In this document: positions 43,704 through 54,600 of the stretch, one piece after another
How positions within the stretch are numbered: the stretch's first letter is position 1
How the letters are laid out: each line of letters opens with the position of its first letter
NCBI RefSeq assembly: GCF_024614185.1
Contig: NZ_JAHTLF010000024.1
Coordinates: forward strand, 186,025 to 250,024
Reading direction: 5' to 3'
DNA from: Nocardioides carbamazepini
GTDB taxonomy: Bacteria; Actinomycetota; Actinomycetes; Propionibacteriales; Nocardioidaceae
Length of the DNA: 64,000 nucleotides
Program-made: the position numbers and the translations under genes
Notes under the pieces: generated by a model
Seen by the model: the letters and a program-made list of their open reading frames with translations, nothing else
The model's database searches: none
What the model was told of the DNA's origin: nothing

Positions 43704-44249
43704 ACCTGCGAAGCCATCCCCGCCGGCAACCCCGCAGCGTTGTACCGATACGACGTCGTCAACGTCTCATCACCCGTGACCCCAGCCGCACCCGTGCGAT
43801 CGGTACGGACCGTGACCGCCCCAGCACCGTTGTAGGCATACGTGTTCGTGTTCCCCACGTTCCCACCACCACCAGCACCTACGCCGGACTCCGCGACCCG
43901 CCGCTGCGTCCCGTCCAGGTAGTAGCCCACGCTCAACGTGATGTCACTGGAGCCGTCGATGATCTGCGCCGGACCACCATGCTGCGCATACGTCGTCGTG
44001 ATCGACTTCGTCGGCGTCTCGTCAGACGCACGCTCACGCCCCATCTGAGAACTCAGACGGCCGTTCGCGCCGTAGTTCAACTTCACAAACCCAGCACCCG
44101 AGTACTCCGGATAGCCCGGCACACACGCCGTCGGCACATCCGACTTGCACTGCGCGGTCTGCGTGACCGTCTTCATCCCCGCCGGCGCATAGTCATAACG
44201 CACCGACCGATACACCGTCACCGGCACCGCAGGAGCCGTCGGCTCGGAG
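43704..44249 (-). pseudogene. Rhs/YD-repeat core fragment B
   Basis: The minus strand encodes Rhs core matching main-gene positions ~50810-51330: PVTVYRSVRYDYAPAGMKTV, VPGYPEYSGAGFVKLNYG, GYYLDGTQRRVAESGVG and YRYNAAGLPAGM. It is cut by the IS3 element at 43703 and loses homology upstream at 44249. It is more diverged from the main gene than the other orphan cassette, so it is an older remnant. No tip or start remains. The 216 bp between it and the SUKH-like gene hold nothing I recognise. Confidence 0.85.
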
Positions 44250-44465
44250 GCGATCGACGCCGCTCGCTGGGTGCTGCCCCGATGATCGACCAAGCCTGCT
44301 GACGGGCTCGCTCACTCTGATCGGCCAGGCTGCCTCGCGTCTGTCTGCACGCCAGTCCCCGAATGACACTCCAGGTTTTCGGGGGCATTCAGGCAGGAGT
44401 TCACAAAATCGTCCTCCTTCGGCAGGCGACACTGAATTGAAATCAAGACTTCCCAGGTCGGTCGT

Positions 44466-45305
44466 TCAACCGGTGCTGCCACATCGGAGCTTCACTTCCT
44501 TCGATACCCACTGCCGAAAAGAATCGCCGGTACGCACGAACTCCTCGGGATCTGCTTCAGCCTCGGGAAGCGTCGCCATTTCGTTGCTCGGACCCGCAAG
44601 AAACTGCTTTCCGCCGTCACTATACGCAACAAGCCACCAGGGTCCGAAGTCGCTCGAAAGATCAACCACGTAGAGATCATCCACGCCGAGAACGCTCAAT
44701 CCAGGAAGGATCATTCCGTTGCTAAGCGCGAGCAGTGACCGCACCTCCGACGGAAGGCCGAACCCTTCCCGCTCCTCGACTTCCCCAACACGGCGCTCGT
44801 CCGCACGAGGGCGAAGCACCACGCCGACCAGCTCAAGTTCTACGCCCTCGAGCCAATCCTTCACCGGTTCATCGAGGGAGTCATCCGGAGGGGATATCGA
44901 CAATGCGCCGACGGCCGCTCGTCCGGCCTGTACTGGATCGACGGTCCACTCGCGCTCCCACCTTCCGTCACACTGGCCATGCAGACCGCGGAAGAAGCCG
45001 CCGCGCGCGAGGGAAACCTTGAAGGTGAGCAAGCGTCCGGACTTCGCATCGTTCAGAACAATCGGCCTGCTCTCGACGTCGTAGTCGAGGTCAACAAGAA
45101 GGTCATCGGTGGTGGACTCGACTACGACGTCGCATGTCCCCCCCGAGATACGCCGCCTGAGGTCGGTGCCCTCAACGAACTGGCGGAGCAAGGACTCGGC
45201 GCGCGGGTCCCCGCTGCCGCGGAGTATCGCGGCAGCGACGAGCACTTCTTGGTCAGTCGCCGTCGTCGAGGGTCGCCGGCCACGCATCCATCGCCTACTG
45301 GTCAT
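44466..45305 (-). CDS. SUKH/SMI1-KNR4-like immunity protein
   Basis: This 279-residue protein starts 11 bp inside the end of the orphan Rhs cassette, the position expected for a cognate immunity gene. The C-terminal ~100 residues fit the SUKH pattern: LPSEVRSLLALSNGMILPGLSVLG, then WWLVAYSDGGKQFLAG and the closing SFRQWVSKEV. SUKH proteins are widespread immunity proteins for nuclease toxins. The N-terminal half (DQEVLVAAAILRGSGDP...) is unrelated and may be a separate domain. The ATG at 45305 lacks a clear ribosome site; 45287 is an alternative. Codon use is less GC-biased than that of housekeeping genes nearby. Confidence 0.72.
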   Translation of the reverse strand: MTSRRWMRGRRPSTTATDQEVLVAAAILRGSGDPRAESLLRQFVEGTDLRRRISGGTCDVVVESTTDDLLVDLDYDVESRPIVLNDAKSGRLLTFKVSLARGGFFRGLHGQCDGRWEREWTVDPVQAGRAAVGALSISPPDDSLDEPVKDWLEGVELELVGVVLRPRADERRVGEVEEREGFGLPSEVRSLLALSNGMILPGLSVLGVDDLYVVDLSSDFGPWWLVAYSDGGKQFLAGPSNEMATLPEAEADPEEFVRTGDSFRQWVSKEVKLRCGSTG

Positions 45306-48123
45306 TTGAGTAGTATGCGTACACACCGAAACCGAGGCCCGCACCCCCTCCGGCAACCGCGCCTCCTTGGGCCCAGGCCGGCGTTCGATTCCAGAACCTC
45401 TTCGCCGGTCCTGGCAGCGGGTTTTGTTTCTTCCACGACCGGGGAAGGAACTGGTGCCTCAACGGATCAGCGAGGGCGTGGTCGGATCCCCACATCTTCT
45501 TAAGGTTCCATCTGGAATTCTTGAGCCAGTTGGGAGCCCAACCGGCACGTTTCGGGATGAGCCAGTGGCTCAGTTCTTTGTACTCACGGCCCCGGGGGAA
45601 TGCCGGGTTGGCACGCACCTCCGCAGGGCCGCCATTGATGCGCTCGCGCACGTCACGCCAATTGTAGCGGTCAGTCTTCACTCTCTTTTTGTTGCCGATG
45701 TTGCCAATCTCCATGAGATCGTCGGCGTACTTGCCAAGCTTTAGGAACTTCGCGGGCGTAGGCAACGACATGAGCGTTTCGCCGCCACATCCGAGTGATA
45801 TGGAGTCGCTCGCGCAGGCGTTGACTGCGTCTCCGACAATGAAGTTGATGATGAGGGACTGCACCACCTCTTGTTCAGCGGTTAGAGGAATATCGCCGTA
45901 GTCAGCATCGACACCCCAGGCCGCATTGCAGCCTTGTGCACCACAGATGATCGGCCCGTGGGTACCCGGGTCGTTGTCGGTGAAGTTCCCCGATCCGTCA
46001 TTCAACAAGCGTAGGGCTCGGCGAGCTTGTCGTGCGTCGTCGTCGGCCTTCCATGCCTGTGCTTCACGTTCGATGCTTGCCTGGTGAGCCGCCTGCTCCT
46101 TAGCTGCTGCTGCAACTGGGCAAGAGCTAGGGTTAGAGATGCACGGCGAAACATCGTTGCCCCAACCGTCGACTGCGCCGTGGCCGTCGGGGTCGATCAT
46201 GTTGATCGGGTTGCCGTTGACATACGTGTACGTGTTCGACGTCAACGGATCGACCCCGACACTCAGATCGGTGGCCGAGGACGACACCCGATACGAGTCC
46301 GGCGTCGTGAACGCCGCCTTGCCCGGGTCATAGGTCCGGGTCCCGAGCTGGTAGTTGCCCGTCGACCCGTCCCGGACCTGACCCCGATACCAATACGTGT
46401 TGCCCGTCGCCCGCGCAGCAGCCGAGTCCGTACGACACACCCCATTGCCATCACCCGCAGCCCCAGTCCCCGGCGCACCACTCGGGGCAGGATCGACAGG
46501 ATCACCGAACGCACCAAACCGGGCACCACACACCAACGAGCTGCCCGTGGTCGCGGTGACCGCGGTGATATTGCCGTGGCCGTCCTCGTCCAAGAACGCC
46601 GTCCCGGCCCCGGTCGTGCCCGTCTGCTTGTACGCAACCGCCGCACCACCCGGATCGAGCTGGTACAGCACCACCGGACCGTCGTTGTTGCCGTTGACCG
46701 CACCCGTCTGACCCACCACGGCAGCACTCAGACCATCGAACACACTCCGCGTGATCCCGTCCGCCGACGGCTTCGCCGCACCCGACACCGTGACCGTGCG
46801 CTGGCGATCCAACCCGTCATAGGTGTACACCGTGGTCCGGTCATCACTCCCACACGCAGCCGTATCGACGACGACCCGCTTCTCCTCCACACGATCGAAC
46901 GCGTCATAGGAGTACTCGCTGCAACCATCACGCGTCAGCAGACCCGCCCCGTTGTAGGTGTGGAGCTGATCAGCCTCGCCAGGGACCTTCAGAGCCTTGA
47001 TCGAGTTGTCCCAGTTGTAGGTCGTCTCCGTCGGCGTCGCCCCATCGACCGACACCGAGGTCCGGTTGCTGTTCTTGTCCCACGTGTACGCCGTCACCCG
47101 CGCGGTGGCACTCCCCGACTTATGAGACCACTCGAGGACCTGCTCACTCGGCGCGTACTCGTACTCGTTGACATACCCACCGACACCACCGCTGCCGCTG
47201 CTCACGGTCTGCTTGGTGAGGTTCCGGTTCCTGTCATACAGGTACTCGTACTTCCCCACGACCGTGCCACCAGCCGTGGTCTCAGCCCCCGCCAACACAC
47301 CATTGGGCTGCCACGACCACTCCGCGACATGACCACCCGTCGTCGCCGACCTCAACCGACCGGCCTTGTCCCACCCATAGGACGTCGACACGCCCAGCAC
47401 ATCCGAGTCCATCCCCGCCGCAAGACCCGCAGCGTTGTACCGATACGACGTGACCTTCGTGCTCCCCCCGGTCACACCCGACGGCTCGGTCGTGTCCGTC
47501 CGCACCGACACCGCACCAGCCCCGTTGTACGCATACGTGTTGGTGTTCCCCACACCACCGCCCACCCCGGACTCCGCGACCCGACGCTGCGACCCGTCCA
47601 GGTAGTAGCCGACATTGATCGTGATCCCGCTCGACTCGTCCTTGACCTGCGCCGGACCACCATGCTGCGCATACGTCGTCGTGATCGACTTCGTCGGCGT
47701 CTCGTCAAACTTCCGGTCCCTGCCCATCTGCGAGCTCAACCGCCCGTTCGCGCCGTAGTTCAACTTCACGAAACCAGCACCCGAGTACTCCGGATAGCCC
47801 GGCACACACGCCGTCGGCTCATCCGACTTGCACTGCGCGGTCTGCGTGACCGTCTTCATCCCCGCCGGCGCATAGTCGTAACGCACCGACCGATACACCG
47901 TCACCGGCACCTCAGGAGGCGTGGGCTCGGTCAACCCCACCGGCGTATGCGTCGCCGCCAGCAGATTGTCCTTCGTGAACTCGTTGAAGATCGGCGGCCG
48001 GTCATGACGCACCGCCTCGGGCTGCCACACCTCGATCGCGTTCCCGACCTTGTCGTAGCCGTACCTCGTCTTCGCCGTGCCCTGACCCCCACCCGGCCCC
48101 GGAGCCTCGATCTGAGCCAACAA
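45295..48123 (-). CDS. Orphan Rhs C-terminal cassette with its own toxin tip (no proper start)
   Basis: A 942-codon open frame begins in mid-core at LLAQIEAPGPGGG and has no credible start codon; the frame extends only to 48163. It runs through YD repeats to the hyperconserved Rhs core (YRGQVRDGSTGNYQLGTRTY, NTYTYVNGNPINMIDPDGH) near residue 640. A different ~300-residue tip follows. Its end has a histidine-rich nuclease-like stretch (YKELSHWLIPKR, GSDHALADPLRHQFLPRSWK) and a hydrophobic C-terminal segment (GGAVAGGGAGLGFGVYAYY). I cannot name the toxin family. It overlaps a SUKH-like immunity gene. It is probably silent until recombined onto the main rhs gene. Confidence 0.82.
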   Translation of the reverse strand: MLAQIEAPGPGGGQGTAKTRYGYDKVGNAIEVWQPEAVRHDRPPIFNEFTKDNLLAATHTPVGLTEPTPPEVPVTVYRSVRYDYAPAGMKTVTQTAQCKSDEPTACVPGYPEYSGAGFVKLNYGANGRLSSQMGRDRKFDETPTKSITTTYAQHGGPAQVKDESSGITINVGYYLDGSQRRVAESGVGGGVGNTNTYAYNGAGAVSVRTDTTEPSGVTGGSTKVTSYRYNAAGLAAGMDSDVLGVSTSYGWDKAGRLRSATTGGHVAEWSWQPNGVLAGAETTAGGTVVGKYEYLYDRNRNLTKQTVSSGSGGVGGYVNEYEYAPSEQVLEWSHKSGSATARVTAYTWDKNSNRTSVSVDGATPTETTYNWDNSIKALKVPGEADQLHTYNGAGLLTRDGCSEYSYDAFDRVEEKRVVVDTAACGSDDRTTVYTYDGLDRQRTVTVSGAAKPSADGITRSVFDGLSAAVVGQTGAVNGNNDGPVVLYQLDPGGAAVAYKQTGTTGAGTAFLDEDGHGNITAVTATTGSSLVCGARFGAFGDPVDPAPSGAPGTGAAGDGNGVCRTDSAAARATGNTYWYRGQVRDGSTGNYQLGTRTYDPGKAAFTTPDSYRVSSSATDLSVGVDPLTSNTYTYVNGNPINMIDPDGHGAVDGWGNDVSPCISNPSSCPVAAAAKEQAAHQASIEREAQAWKADDDARQARRALRLLNDGSGNFTDNDPGTHGPIICGAQGCNAAWGVDADYGDIPLTAEQEVVQSLIINFIVGDAVNACASDSISLGCGGETLMSLPTPAKFLKLGKYADDLMEIGNIGNKKRVKTDRYNWRDVRERINGGPAEVRANPAFPRGREYKELSHWLIPKRAGWAPNWLKNSRWNLKKMWGSDHALADPLRHQFLPRSWKKQNPLPGPAKRFWNRTPAWAQGGAVAGGGAGLGFGVYAYYSNDQ

Positions 48124-48134
48124 GTTGTCACTCG
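47141..48134 (-). repeat. 994-bp direct repeat, orphan-cassette copy
   Basis: Colinear with 50536-51529 at a constant offset of 3395 bp. By eye the stretch 47146-47960 has a single difference; the rest has scattered ones. It lies in the Rhs core upstream of the tip, in the same orientation as the main-gene copy. Confidence 0.88.
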
Positions 48135-48167
48135 CGTACCCCTTGGAGATCGCGCAATCATGTCACC

Positions 48168-48371
48168 ATGAGGAAACTGTGGCCCGTGCGACAGATTCGG
48201 GCCGTCTTCAACGAAGATGCGATCACCGTCTATCAGGCATATGCCGCGGGCATCGCCATCCCAGCGGCGCCGCACTTGCGCAGGACCGCAGCCAGAACAG
48301 CGACCAGTAGCCCGAAGGCCCAGCAGCCAGTGACGCCGAATCGGCTGATCAGGCATTCGGGTCAAGACTGA
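48168..48371 (+). pseudogene. Truncated DUF4291-like fragment
   Basis: A plus-strand ORF starts MRKLWPVRQIRAVFNEDAITVYQAYAAGIAIPAA, which looks like the first ~35 residues of DUF4291 proteins (IRA-x-Y/F-x-D/E-x-x-I-T-V-Y-Q-A-Y). After that the similarity ends and the frame continues as unrelated sequence to 48371, overlapping immunity gene 1. It may be a leftover of an exchanged cassette. The family call rests on a short motif. Confidence 0.45.
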
Positions 48372-48672
48372 GAAACGCATCGTTCTCGTAGTAGTAGCGG
48401 ACAGAGCGCCGCAATGCCTCCACAGCGACGCCAGGAACTTGCGCTCTCGCGTTCGCGACGATCTGAACGAGGTCGCTGCCAACGATGCAAGCGGTCATCC
48501 CAACCTGCGACGCAGGCGTTGGGACCTCGTCGTCATCGACTTCCCAGTCATCCTCAGTCGTGATGACAACGGGTTCCGCACCGGTTGCTGGAAGACTCGC
48601 GAAGCAAACGTAGGCATCGAATGCGAGCTCCTCGGCTCCGAGGATCACGTCATCCCAAATCGATTCAAGCAT
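48349..48672 (-). CDS. Candidate immunity protein for the main Rhs tip
   Basis: This 107-residue acidic protein (MLESIWDDVILGAEELAFDAYV..., with an EDDWEVDDDE patch) starts in the TAATG that also contains the stop of the giant rhs gene. Such overlap, small size and acidity are typical of immunity proteins for HNH nucleases, in which acidic surfaces mimic DNA. I do not recognise a named family. Its ATG at 48672 is preferred over 48690, which would lie within the toxin codons. Confidence 0.75.
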   Translation of the reverse strand: MLESIWDDVILGAEELAFDAYVCFASLPATGAEPVVITTEDDWEVDDDEVPTPASQVGMTACIVGSDLVQIVANARAQVPGVAVEALRRSVRYYYENDAFLSLDPNA

Positions 48673-51600
48673 TATCGTCCTCCACCCCACAGTGACATTC
48701 CGCCCACGCCGCCGGGATGGAGTGATGCCTGCACCGGCCCTGGCGCCATGTGGTGTGCCCTCGGAATCAGTTGCATCACTCCCGGTGACGTCTGATGATG
48801 CCAGGTAAGGCCAAGCTCCGCTGGCGCGCGTCGCGGGTACGCCCCGCGCGGGCCCGGCCGCACAAAGTCCGCGATCCCGGGGTACAGATCGTCCATGCTG
48901 GCGGCGAATCCAGGATCCGCTCTGAAGGCCTCATCCAGATTTCGGTTGGCCGCGGCGAAGTGGAACTTGTCCGAACGTCCTGGATAGGCGGACGATTCAA
49001 GGCGCGTCTCGTACGCCACTGAGTAGTTCGGGCTATCCGCTGGTCGAGCCTTTGGCGCACTGGGGTTCTTGCGCCGCAGCCCCCGAGAAGGCTGAGGCGT
49101 CTTCTCCGAACTGGCCCGAACCTCATGCTTGCTTCCCCCAACGGACGCGTCATTCTTCGGAGAAGCATACCCCGGCTTCACATGCTGCGGCGGCCGGGTG
49201 TCATCGACTTGACGCTTGACCAGTCCAAGCAGGTCATCGCTGTGCTTTAGCGCAACCTTCAGGCCGTTACCAATAAGCGGAGCCATTGCGACCATATCGA
49301 GAGCAGCTGCGTCAAAGTCGCCGTTCACGACATGGTAGGCAAGCGACGCGGCGTCGATGACCTCACCAACAACAGGTACCGAACCGGCAACCTCACGAGC
49401 GATCGTGCACAACCCACACGACTGCGTCTTGGGCTTTCCGTCCCAATCAGTAACCCAGGCACCCGTCTTCTGATCCGGATACAAGACTGTTCCTGTCGGC
49501 ACTGGACCGTCATAGGTGACACCACATCCGAGGTTGTCTTGGCATGCCGGCCGATGCCCGTCCTCATCGACCAGGTTGACCGGGTTGCCGTTGACGTAGG
49601 TGTAGGTGTTCGACGTCAACGGGTCGACACCGACACTCAGATCCGTAGCCGAGGACGACACCCGATACGAGTCCGGCGTCGTGAACGCCGCCTTGCCCGG
49701 GTCATAGGTCCGAACCCCCAACTGGTAGTTCCCCGTCCCACCATCACGGACCCGACCCCGATACCAATACGTGTTACCGGTCGCCCGCGCTGCGGCCGAG
49801 TCCGTGCGACACATGCCGTTTCCATCACCAGGATCATCACTGCCCGGCGAACCACTCGGCTCCGCATCCACCGGCCCACCGAACGCGTCATACCGCACCG
49901 CACACGCCACCACATGACCCGACGTGATCACCGACGTGACATTGCCGTGCCCGTCGTCATCCAAGAACGCCGTCCCGGCCCCGGACGACCCCGACTGCTT
50001 GTAACCCATAGCCGTACCACCAGGATCGAGCTGGTACAGCACCGTCGGGCCGTTCGCATCACCGTTGACCGCCCCGGTCTGACCGACCACATCGACCGAC
50101 AAGCCGTCGAACACACTGCGAGTGATCCGGTTCGCCCCCGGCTTCGCCGACCCCGACACCTCGCTGACCCGCTGCCGATCCAAACCGTCGTACGAGAAGT
50201 CCGTGACCCGCGGATCGTTGTCACAAACATCCGTGCCGGCCCTGGCCTGCCGCTCCACCCGGTCGAACGCGTCATACCGATAGGTGTTGCACCCATCCTC
50301 GGTGAGCAGACCCACCGCGTTGTACTCATACACGAACCGGTCATTCGTCGCCGGCACACCGTTGTCACCCGGACCATCAACGACCTTGACCGAGTTGTCC
50401 CACCGATAGCTCGTCGAGGTCACCCCGTCGACACTGTCGTCGACCTTGGTCCGGTTGCTGTTCTTGTCCCACTCGTAGTCAACGACCCGAGCAGTACCCC
50501 CACCACTGGGCGGCTGATGACTCCACCTCAACACCTGCTCACTCGGCGCGTACTCGTACTCGTTGACATACCCACCGACACCACCGCTGCCGCTGCTCAC
50601 GGTCTGCTTGGTGAGGTTCCGGTTCCTGTCATACAGGTACTCGTACTTCCCCATGACCGTGCCACCAGCCGTGGTCTCAGCCCCCGCCAACACACCATTG
50701 GGCTGCCACGACCACTCCGCGACATGACCACCCGTCGTCGCCGACCTCAACCGACCGGCCTTGTCCCACCCATAGGACGTCGACACGCCCAGCACATCCG
50801 AGTCCATCCCCGCCGCAAGACCCGCAGCGTTGTACCGATACGACGTGACCTTCGTGCTCCCCCCGGTCACACCCGACGGCTCGGTCGTGTCCGTCCGCAC
50901 CGACACCGCACCAGCCCCGTTGTACGCATACGTGTTGGTGTTCCCCACACCACCGCCCACCCCGGACTCCGCGACCCGACGCTGCGACCCGTCCAGGTAG
51001 TAGCCGACATTGATCGTGATCCCGCTCGACTCGTCCTTGACCTGCGCCGGACCACCATGCTGCGCATACGTCGTCGTGATCGACTTCGTCGGCGTCTCGT
51101 CAAACTTCCGGTCCCTGCCCATCTGCGAGCTCAACCGCCCGTTCGCGCCGTAGTTCAACTTCACGAAACCAGCACCCGAGTACTCCGGATAGCCCGGCAC
51201 ACACGCCGTCGGCTCATCCGACTTGCACTGCGCGGTCTGCGTGACCGTCTTCATCCCCGCCGGCGCATAGTCGTAACGCACCGACCGATACACCGTCACC
51301 GGCACCTCAGGAGGCGTGGGCTCGGTCAACCCCACCGGCGTATGCGTCGCCGCCAGCAGATTGTCCTTGGTGAACTCGTTACGCACCGGCGGCCGGTCAT
51401 GACGCACCGCCTCCGGCTGCCACACCTTGATCGCGTTCCCGACCGCGTCATAGCCGTACCTCGTCACCGCCGTGCCCTGACCCCCACCCGGCCCCGGAGC
51501 CTCGATCTGAGCCAACAGGTTGTCACTCGTCCACACCTGCGTCGTGGTCTTCCCCTCCGGATTGACCGTCGAGACCAGGTTCCCCGCCCCGTCATAGACG

Positions 51601-54600
51601 TACCGCGTCTTCTCGTCCTGCGACGGCAACGGGCCCTCGTCATCGTCCGGGTCATAGGCCTGCCCCTCGGTCTCCTCCACCAGACCGTCCGCGAAGTACG
51701 ACGTCCGCGTCACACTCCCCTTCGCATCCGTCGACGACACCAACCGCCCCACACCGTCATACACATTCGTCGCAGCAACCACCCGGCCGCTCGAGCTCGG
51801 ATCAGGTCCCTCGACCTGCTGCACCAGACCGTCGTCGGTGTAGCTGTAGTCGAGATAGCCCTCGTCCCCCGCACTCGCCCCGCCGCTCGAGCTCGGCAAC
51901 CAGGCCCGCGCGACATTGCCCACCGGGTCGTAGACCGTCCGCGTCATGCACACACCCACCTGCGCGCCATAGGTCGACGGCAACGCAGCACCCGACCCGG
52001 ACAGCCCCGTGAGCGCCAGATCCAGAACCCGACCGGTCGCACACTGCGTGGCCTGCTGGTCGACACTTCCGCCACCGTCGTTGCCCGGACCGACCGACGC
52101 GGTCGAGCTCCCCGACACGTTGTCGTACCGCGGGCTGTAGGCCGCCACCGGCCGACCGTCGAGGTCATAGTCCAGACGTCGAGCCGTGTTCAGATTCGGC
52201 GCCGACAACGACGCGACATTGCTGAACGCCTGCGGCGGCAACATCGCCACCACCCGACCATCCGCGTCGTACGCCGTGCGCGACCGGGTGTTCTCGAACC
52301 CGTTCGCGTCCGGCGCCGCATACGCACTGGCATCGAGCGCCGGATCGGCCTGCACCGTCTGCGCACCCTCGATCGTGTCGACCGGACGGTTCGCCGCGTC
52401 ATAGGAGACCGCCGTGATCATGTCGCCACGCGTCACCTCCACGCCGGCAGGCGCATTCGTCACGTCCTCGCCATCGATCCGGATATAGCCAGCCGCACCA
52501 TTGCCACCGTTCCGGCTGCTGACACCCGCGCCGCCGGCGCCACCCGTCACGTCGAGCACCGACGGATCGGCGAGCTCGATGGTCGGCGCGGCCAGCCAGA
52601 TGCCGCCGCCCGCACCGCCGCCGGCACCCGCGGACTGGCCCGTCCCGGAGACGCCGTCGGCTCCGGACGCGTCGATCGTGCCGTCGACCACGATGCGGCC
52701 GGCCGTCAGCCGGAGATAGCCGCCACCGTTGCCGCCCGTGCCCCCGGCACCGGTGAGGGCCTTGCCACCTCCGCCGCCACCGCCGCCGGAGCCGAGCAGG
52801 TAGTCGACGCCGACCGTGGCGAAGTCGGGGGTGCCCGACGCCAGCCCCGGCAGGCCGGGCCCGCTGCCACCGGTGCCGGCGGCGCCGCCGTCGGTCTTGT
52901 GACCGCCACCGCCGCCCCCGGAGGGCGACAGCCCGAGCAGGCCGCCCCGGCCGCCCTTGCCTCCGTTGCCGGGGTTGGGGTTGGCCGCGTCGCCGGCATG
53001 GCCGTTGCCGCCGCTGCCGGCCGCGCCTCCCTGATAGCCCTTGCCGGCGACGGTGATCGAGCAGGTGGCGCAGACCGTCACGGTACCGGTGGCGTAGAAG
53101 AGGAGACCGTTGGCGGCAGCCGACGTCACGTGGGCGCCGTTCTTCAAGGTCACGTCGCGGTACTGCGCGCCGTCGGGGATCTGGAACGGGTTGCCCGCGC
53201 CGTGCGCGAGGCCGTCGGTCGACTCCGAGGGGGTGGTGCCGTCGACGACGAGAGGTCCGTCGGCCCCCGACCCGGTGTTGATCGACCCGGGCGCCAGCAC
53301 GGCGGTGACGTTGCCGTTGGGGTTGTAGCGCCATCTGGTCGTGTTCGTCTTCGTCCCGCGTCGCGGCACCTCCATCGAGGTACGCCGGCCCTGCCAGTCG
53401 TACGCCGTCGTGGTGCGGTTCCCGTTGGGGTCGGTGACCGCGGTGGTGTTCCCGTCCGCGTCGTAGTCGTAGGTGGTCGACAGCTCCTCCGGGCTCCCGC
53501 CACCGGCGCGATACCGGACCTGCTTCGTGGTGTTGCCGGCCGAGTCGTACGCGAAGTGGGTGGCGTGGACCCCGGTGCTCGCGCAGCCGGCTGCCGTGTT
53601 CGGCGTCGTGCCCGGCTCCGACGTCACGAACTGTCGCGGTGAGCAGGCGTCCAGGACCCGTCCCTCGCGGTCGTAGGTCCAACGCGACGTGAGCATCTCG
53701 GTGCCGCCCTCGGTGCGCGGCGCGTCGACCCGGCGTTGGCGGCCCGCGGCGTCGGAGTGGGTCGTGGTGACCTGGCTGTTCGCATCCGTCGTGGTGAGGA
53801 CCCGGCCGACGCCGTCGTAGGTCGTCGACGTCACGCAGATCCGATGGCCGTTCTGCGCGCTGGTCCACTCGGCGGTCGTGGCGGTGCCCGTGCAGGCGCC
53901 GGGAGCGACGGCATCCGGGCTCCGGGTCACCTGGCTGGTGAGCTGCCGGTTCAGCGGGTCAAAGGTCGCCCGGGAGGCGACACCGCGGGGGTCGATCGTC
54001 TTGACCGGGTTGCCGAACGGGTCGTACGTCGTCCGCGCGACGGTGTCCGGGGAGCGGTGCTGCGCGCCGGTGGACGACACCGGGCGGCCGGCGGCGTCGT
54101 AGCCGGTCATCCGGTCGTAGGCGGAGGTCAGGACGTCATGGCCCCGGCCGGAGCGGACCCGGCGCGGCTGGCCGAGGCGGTCCAGGGTGGTCGTGACCAG
54201 GTTCCCGGTGGCGTCGCGACTCCCCTGGACACCCCACAGCGCGGAACGATAGGGCGAGATGTCGATGCCGGCCGTCGCCGGGGTCGCGGTGGTGGCCGGG
54301 GTGGTGTTGTCGGCCCGCTGGTTGTTCGCGGTCGATCCCCAGACCCGGACCCGACCGGCCTGGTCGGCGGTCGCGATCGTCGCCCAGCCGCCCGCGACAG
54401 CGACCTGCCCGGTGAGGTTCGGGACCTGGGTCGGCGTCAGCACGGTGGCGGCGGCCGAGCCGCCGCCCGACTGCCCGGCGTTGTTGATGCCCCACACCCG
54501 GACCGTGCCGTCGCGCAGGAGCGCGACCGCGCTCCTGTCGGCGCCGACGACCTGCCGGACCGGGCCGGCGCTCGTGCCGGGGCCGAGGGTCGTGACCTTG

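Noticed and set aside
40839..43707. Target-site duplication of the IS3 element
   Set aside because: Flanks are GAAC on the left and ACCT on the right; no 3- or 4-bp repeat is clear, possibly because flanking DNA was rearranged after insertion.
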